Assembly (NCBI GenBank): GCA_026129135.1
Contig: JAHCIQ010000010.1
Span: forward strand, 58,210-122,209
DNA length: 64,000 bases
Reading direction: 5' to 3'
From: Cyanobacteria bacterium TGS_CYA1
GTDB lineage: Bacteria > Cyanobacteriota > Vampirovibrionia > Obscuribacterales > Obscuribacteraceae
The notes under the pieces were generated by a model. The model was given only the letters and a program-made list of their open reading frames with translations, was not told the DNA's origin and searched no databases. Both the position numbers and the translations under genes were made by a program. Of the stretch, positions 60,217 to 64,000 are shown in pieces. Numbering within the stretch: the first letter of the stretch is position 1; each line of letters starts with the position of its first letter.

Positions 60217-60810
60217 CTAGTTCTCGTCGCTTGACTCCATTTCTATCCCCAGGATTTCTGATATTTTTTTTTGCACTTCGATAATTTTGTTCGCCTGCCG
60301 AAGCTTTTTCTCTAGCTTCTCATTTTGCGCTTTGAGCCTTCTGTTTTCTTCAGCATAAGGATTTGCCTTCGGTCCTCGTTTTCTCGCCTCAAGAGACCCT
60401 TGAGCCGCCTCCTCTTTCCATTTGTGCAAGTGAGAAGCATACAGCCCTTCGCGGCGCAAAATGGCAGTCTTTTCTCCTTTACTTGCCGAATCAATCTCTT
60501 TTAGAATTTGCGCTTTGTATTTAGCTGAAAATTTCCTGCGTTGAGGTTTTTCCAAAACTTCGATCTCCGGCTGCTTGATTCTCCTGTACGCAGCCATTTT
60601 AGACTGCTTACTGTGCGGAGGCAATAAGTCATCCTTCCACTCCGGATGGTCTTTTCTCAACTTTCGGAACCAGCCGTAATAACTGTCGACCGGAACTTTC
60701 CTGGTTTTACAATAAGCCGCAACTCCCGCCGGATAAGCTCGGGCCTTGTTAATGATCTCTGTCCAGAAATTAGCTCGCTCTTCAAAAGTGTCTCCTGGTG
60801 TTTGAAACAT
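60217..60810 (-). CDS. IS3-family transposase OrfA (HTH protein), enlarged
   Basis: ATG 60810 with GGGGAG six bases before it gives 197 residues, about twice the usual IS3 OrfA. The extra N-terminal half contains an SSGR-like segment (WTEIINKARAYPAGVAAYC, SYYGWFRKLRK). The second half is the normal OrfA helix-turn-helix plus leucine zipper (RRKFSAKYKAQILKEIDSA, GLYASHLHKWKEEA, ENRRLKAQNEKLEKKL). An A9 run (plus-strand 60265-60273) lies near its 3' end, just before the overlap with the OrfB frame. Confidence 0.88.
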   Translation of the reverse strand: MFQTPGDTFEERANFWTEIINKARAYPAGVAAYCKTRKVPVDSYYGWFRKLRKDHPEWKDDLLPPHSKQSKMAAYRRIKQPEIEVLEKPQRRKFSAKYKAQILKEIDSASKGEKTAILRREGLYASHLHKWKEEAAQGSLEARKRGPKANPYAEENRRLKAQNEKLEKKLRQANKIIEVQKKISEILGIEMESSDEN

Positions 60811-60926
60811 ACTCTGCTCCCCAAAGAAGAGCACGAACCAAATGTAGTACCACGCGAACGACTAATTCTGCGTTTAAGACTTACACTAAATTATTGCCCT
60901 TGACTGTCCCACTTATTGTAGACACA

Positions 60927-61088
60927 CAGGGAACCTGCGCCGCCGACTGTGTAGGTTCCTGAGCTGTAAGAATAGGTGCCAGTTGCTCCAGTTGAGCCAA
61001 TGTCATTCTTTGTCCATGTCATCTGAGCATCTGCTGGAGTGCATGCGAATATTCCAAAGATAAGGAATACCGCGCCCAGAATGTACAA
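60927..61088 (-). pseudogene. 5' fragment of a secreted-protein gene cut by the IS element
   Basis: A signal peptide (YILGAVFLIFGIFACTPADAQ) is followed by MTWTKNDIGSTGATGTYSYSSGTYTVGG, a beta-sandwich opening common in large secreted proteins with fibronectin- or lectin-like modules. The frame then runs into the IS right end and stops. The start may be TTG 61088 or further upstream in frame. The rest of the protein is missing from the window. Confidence 0.6.
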
Positions 61089-61426
61089 GGAAATATATTT
61101 TCCGATGACGGAATCCGGGACTCTAATGGTGTCTCCGATGGGCGCCGAAAAAATATTTCAGCACACGCAAATGAGCATGCTTTTCCAGCACGCGAATACT
61201 GTGTCAAAAGGATTCCATTTTCCCAGAGGGAACTTTCCCTATCTTACATAACTTGAAATGCCTGGGAAGCCCTTTTTATATTAAATCGCCAGATTTTCGT
61301 GTTAATTTTAATGCGGCGAATAAACCGCAATCAGTTATATATGGAAGGTCAATAATACAGCACCAAATTTAGTACCAGCAGTTGTTGAATCTTACAATCA
61401 ATCACCGAAAATTATGAATTGATAAT
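61089..61426. other. AT-rich intergenic stretch
   Basis: About 340 bases between the secreted-protein fragment and the GT9 gene. Apart from a possible extension of the fragment frame to about 61150 I see no gene, RNA or clear terminator. Confidence 0.4.
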
Positions 61427-62419
61427 TTAATCACTTTTTATAAGTATTCGCTTTGACATCAATTTTTCAAACTCACTGAGCACTCTTTCAAATCCAATCT
61501 CAGCGATACGTTTGCAACTCTGCTGTCCAAAGCACGGGTTGAATTCAATCTCTGCGTATGTTTCAAAATTTATGGACTTGGATGGAGTATCGTTTTGAGT
61601 CCAGGTTAAACATTCGGGAATACAGTCTTCAGCAATAATAGAAACACAATTCCTCTCTGGACGCACAAAAATACTGCGCTTCAAATGCATCGCTATAGTT
61701 GGTTTTTGTTGCTGAACAGACAAATGCATCAAGCCCGTATCCACCGAAACGACGGCACTGGCAGATGAAATAACATCTATTGCTTCCTTGAGCGTAGGCG
61801 TTTTTACATAAGCCAGGCCCAAGTCTTTTGTATGCTCCAGAAGCTCTAATACCTCTGGTGACTTGTCTGGCTGACCAATTACGATACATTCAAGGCCTCT
61901 TGAAGAAAGAGCCTTGTAAAGATTGAGCCAGCTGTCCAGAGGCCAACATTTGAATCGCCCAGCTGAGCCCGGAATAAATATGACCTTGTGAAATGAAGCG
62001 GAATTTTTCTTATAGGGAAAGGGCTCATATTCAAATTGAAGCGGAATCTTCAGATCGCGCTCAATCAAGTCGAAGCAAATCTGCCGACACAAATCAACAA
62101 TATTGAGTGGACCGTTTTTCTCAAAGTAAGCATCGGAGCCAAAAATAGCCTCGGTCTGTAGAGGATGGTCACGCATATTCACAAAAATATCATCACTTCT
62201 TTTGACCTTTGCATGAAAATCAGGTTCGCGAATGGCTCCGCTAAGTCCAGGAATCAATTCAGCAACCTGCTCTTGTTTAGGCGAACGAATAATGAGAAAA
62301 GTAGGCTCTCCGGTTCGAACGAGAGTCAACAGTCCTGGTAAAGATACCAGTAGGTCACCTAATCCATCTGAAATTGGAGCAAAATAAAATGGCAATGCTA
62401 ATATTGTCTCAAGCTTCAA
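61427..62419 (-). CDS. glycosyltransferase family 9-like protein (heptosyltransferase type)
   Basis: 330 residues, GT-B fold. The N-terminal half opens with SDGLGDLLVSLPGLLTL, equivalent to the GT9 G-D-x-x-x-x-P motif. The C-terminal half has VIFIPGSAGRFKCWPLDSWLNLYKAL and SAVVSVDTGLMHLSVQQQKPTIAM, the family's donor-site signatures. GT9 enzymes add ADP-heptose to the LPS inner core or modify other glycans. There are no LPS neighbours here, so the acceptor is unknown. Confidence 0.83.
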   Translation of the reverse strand: MKLETILALPFYFAPISDGLGDLLVSLPGLLTLVRTGEPTFLIIRSPKQEQVAELIPGLSGAIREPDFHAKVKRSDDIFVNMRDHPLQTEAIFGSDAYFEKNGPLNIVDLCRQICFDLIERDLKIPLQFEYEPFPYKKNSASFHKVIFIPGSAGRFKCWPLDSWLNLYKALSSRGLECIVIGQPDKSPEVLELLEHTKDLGLAYVKTPTLKEAIDVISSASAVVSVDTGLMHLSVQQQKPTIAMHLKRSIFVRPERNCVSIIAEDCIPECLTWTQNDTPSKSINFETYAEIEFNPCFGQQSCKRIAEIGFERVLSEFEKLMSKRILIKSD

Positions 62420-62566
62420 CTTATACTACACAGTTTAAGCTAATAGCGGTGAACTATACGTGAACCTTGACATTCGCAAGCAGACTAATCGAAAAATTTC
62501 AAGTTCGTTGAGTCCACAAACTTCATACTTCATTTAATACCAAATACAGTATCAAAAAATTCAGGA

Positions 62567-62944
62567 CTATGAGCCTTCAGATTTTTTCAAAGTTTGAACG
62601 TAGCGATAAAGCTCTTTCAAAACTTTGTCGTTCGAAATCAAATTTTCGTAGTGCGGCATGGTGCCAACCGGTTCTTTCAAATAACTTTTAAAAGAGACGT
62701 AATTAGAAAGATATTTCGAACCAGCTAAAGGTTTTTGAGGTTTGACTACGTTACCGCCATTTATATGGCAAGAACTGCAATGAGATTCAAAAGTCATCTG
62801 GCCTTTACTCTTTGCCGGCTCTGTTTTAACTTTGGCTTTTGATTCTGATTTAGGCGCAGTTTGAGGTTTAGCCCAACAATTAATAGACTGACAAATTAAT
62901 GCTAGTGCTATGACTGGTAGAACAAACAACTTAGATCTCAACAT
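62567..62944 (-). CDS. small secreted c-type cytochrome
   Basis: 125 residues with a signal peptide (LFVLPVIALALICQSINCWA). A Lys/Pro-rich spacer follows, then the haem c motif CSSCH (C56, C59, H60) and a likely axial Met at 96 (EPVGTMPHYENLI) in cytochrome c6/class I style. It should be a periplasmic mono-haem electron carrier. Transcribed alone. Confidence 0.88.
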   Translation of the reverse strand: MLRSKLFVLPVIALALICQSINCWAKPQTAPKSESKAKVKTEPAKSKGQMTFESHCSSCHINGGNVVKPQKPLAGSKYLSNYVSFKSYLKEPVGTMPHYENLISNDKVLKELYRYVQTLKKSEGS

Positions 62945-63038
62945 TTAATTCCCTCAACGCTCACCCAAAAGTGTATAAACACATCACTATTTATATGAGT
63001 TTTACCACGATTTGATTTTACTGAACTGTCAAAGATGA

Positions 63039-63521
63039 TCAATTTGAAGACGCAACGTCAATTAGGGTATTAATTAACCCTCTCTGTTCTATCTCTCTAA
63101 AAGATTTCATATGTACGACATCGAATTTTGCTCCCGCAGCCATAACATCCGACTTCAAAGTCCTGACCTCTCGATCCGGCTCCTCGGGATTAACAATAAA
63201 GAAATGAATAGCCAGGTCGTATTTACCTGGAATTGCTTGTGTAGCTTCAGCAATGCATTCTCTAAGGTCATCATAGTGGCACATATTCTCACCATCGGTG
63301 AAGATACAAATGATGAGCGGCTTGCCTGATACAATTTTTCTTTTGAGTTCTTCTCTCAGTGGCGGCGTTAAATTAGTTCCGCCACCAGATTTATTCTGCT
63401 GGAAAATATGCGCAAGTTCAATCGGCGAGCAGGTTCCATAAACATCGTAACCGGCATCGAACATCACTAGCCTGATACCTTTCTTGAATGCATCGACAAA
63501 CTCTTTTGAAACGGGCAGCAT
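63039..63521 (-). pseudogene. VWA-like protein lacking its first MIDAS motif (probably 5' truncated)
   Basis: 160 residues from ATG 63521. SGGGTNLTPPL and ICIFTDGEN are the Thr and Asp parts of a VWA metal site, but the DxSxS part that should come first is absent. The frame upstream of the ATG remains protein-like for 14 codons (KDWEQRSWVQEQ) until a TAG at 63558-63560. This looks like a gene that lost its 5' end by fusion to the DUF4143 remnant. A short functional product is not excluded. Confidence 0.55.
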
Positions 63522-63594
63522 CTGCTCTTGAACCCAAGAACGTTGTTCCCAATCTTTCTAGCGAAAACTCGAAACTTTCATGTATCGGCTACGT

Positions 63595-63847
63595 AAAAAA
63601 TGAAGCTCAAGCACTAAACCTATCTTAGTACCAGATGTGGTGCGATAGAAACCAGCTTTTCTTCTTGAGGAGCTGCAACCAAAAGATTTTCAATCACTAA
63701 GCCTTCCCAGCTACTTCCTATGACGGGATGTCCAGAAAATTCATTTAAGACGCCGGTTTTGACGCGTATAACAAACCGCCTTGACCATGCGCTAGCATTA
63801 TCCAAAGACCATGAATCATCCCTGCATATTAAAGGTTTCATTTTCAA
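63595..63847 (-). pseudogene. remnant of a DUF4143 ATPase
   Basis: The minus-strand frame contains GHPVIGSSWEGLVIENLLVAAP, a hallmark of the DUF4143 family. It then shifts frame to give GFYRTTSGTKIGLVLE, the family's FYRT-x-G-x-E-I-D-L region with substitutions. The ATPase domain is missing and the catalytic-core-like acidic residues are eroded. It is a dead fragment, distinct from the intact DUF4143 gene at 51656. Confidence 0.7.
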
Positions 63848-63920
63848 TTTGCAAGGTTGTTTAATTTTTCGGATTTACCAAAATCGGGTATAAAAAACAT
63901 ACTTCTAAGTGGTAACAAGC

Positions 63921-64000
63921 ATGACAAAATCAAGCGAAAGCCATGAAGAGGGCGAGCGTCTTCAACATAGTTCTATTGAATCCATTAAACAAACTCCAGA
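63921..64000 (+). CDS. start of a gene leaving the right edge (partial)
   Basis: ATG 63921 opens a frame with no stop to the window end: MTKSSESHEEGERLQHSSIESIKQTP. It is acidic and polar, with no signal peptide in sight and a weak ribosome site. The identity cannot be judged from 26 residues. Confidence 0.4.
   Translation, partial: MTKSSESHEEGERLQHSSIESIKQTP

Larger units (their letters stand above)
58998..60926 (-). mobile_element. IS3-like insertion sequence
   Basis: The ends are imperfect inverted repeats: both start TGTGTC(A/T)ACAA inward and share AATAATTTAGTG about 31 bases in. Between them are two minus-strand ORFs of the OrfA/OrfB type. The length is about 1.93 kb, long for IS3 because OrfA is enlarged. 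No target duplication is visible: bases before 58998 and after 60926 differ, and the flanking gene fragments are unrelated, so the locus has probably recombined after insertion. Confidence 0.8.

Noticed and set aside
1..64000. tRNA, rRNA, CRISPR arrays and replication origin
   Set aside because: No cloverleaf with a GGTTCGAATCC-like T arm, no rRNA-like sequence, no regularly spaced repeats and no DnaA-box cluster were recognised by eye; a covariance search could still find a missed tRNA.

Overview
The window reads as a chromosomal segment of a Gram-negative-type bacterium that is rich in secreted and repeat proteins. A KdsC-like phosphatase and a GT9 (heptosyltransferase-like) enzyme point to an LPS-type outer membrane. 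The MglA-like GTPase, DUF4388/degenerate-GGDEF proteins, Ser/Thr kinases with N-terminal membrane domains, the many TPR proteins and a VIT/VWA protein together recall deep-branching Cyanobacteriota relatives (Melainabacteria/Vampirovibrionia, e.g. Obscuribacterales). That placement is inference from gene content, not a phylogenetic result. TTG and GTG starts with good ribosome binding sites are frequent. No rRNA, tRNA or CRISPR array was seen.

Layout: 0.3-9.6 kb holds a secreted protein, a CPBP protease/FAD oxidoreductase cluster, KdsC, the MglA GTPase next to a DUF4388 protein, a solo AmmeMemoRadiSam-type radical SAM enzyme and a small membrane/TPR operon. 9.6-14.5 kb is an AAA ATPase plus two membrane-anchored kinases, one with altered catalytic motifs. 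14.6-24.8 kb has an amidohydrolase, a VIT/VWA protein, rpsU (TTG start, structured leader) and two large TPR proteins. 25-30.3 kb has aspS, a TPR lipoprotein, a degenerate GGDEF protein and a SAF lipoprotein. 30.3-33.3 kb is a CpxPAR-like unit. 34-50.8 kb holds a SulP transporter divergent from a universal stress protein, an S41 peptidase, two tandem DUF885 proteins, a protein with three pilus-secretin N-terminal domains, and more TPR genes, one of them frameshifted in an A8 run.

From about 50.9 kb to the end the sequence is a decaying accessory region. It has an orphan DUF1778 antitoxin, a DUF4143 ATPase with an extra C-terminal domain lying between two copies of an imperfect repeat, an intact HigA-like antidote beside a ruined HigB toxin, an intact AbiEi beside a truncated AbiEii, a signal-less giant adhesin ending in an HExxH peptidase-like domain, an IS3-like element (58998-60926) flanked by two unrelated gene fragments, and a DUF4143/VWA remnant pair. 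GT9 and cytochrome c genes sit among these.

The strongest leads for something undescribed are: a 59-bp hairpin element present twice in opposite orientation (27664-27722 and 41309-41367); the AAA/active kinase/altered kinase operon; the triple secretin-N protein; the adhesin-peptidase fusion; the rpsU leader; and the pattern of retained antitoxins with dead toxins.
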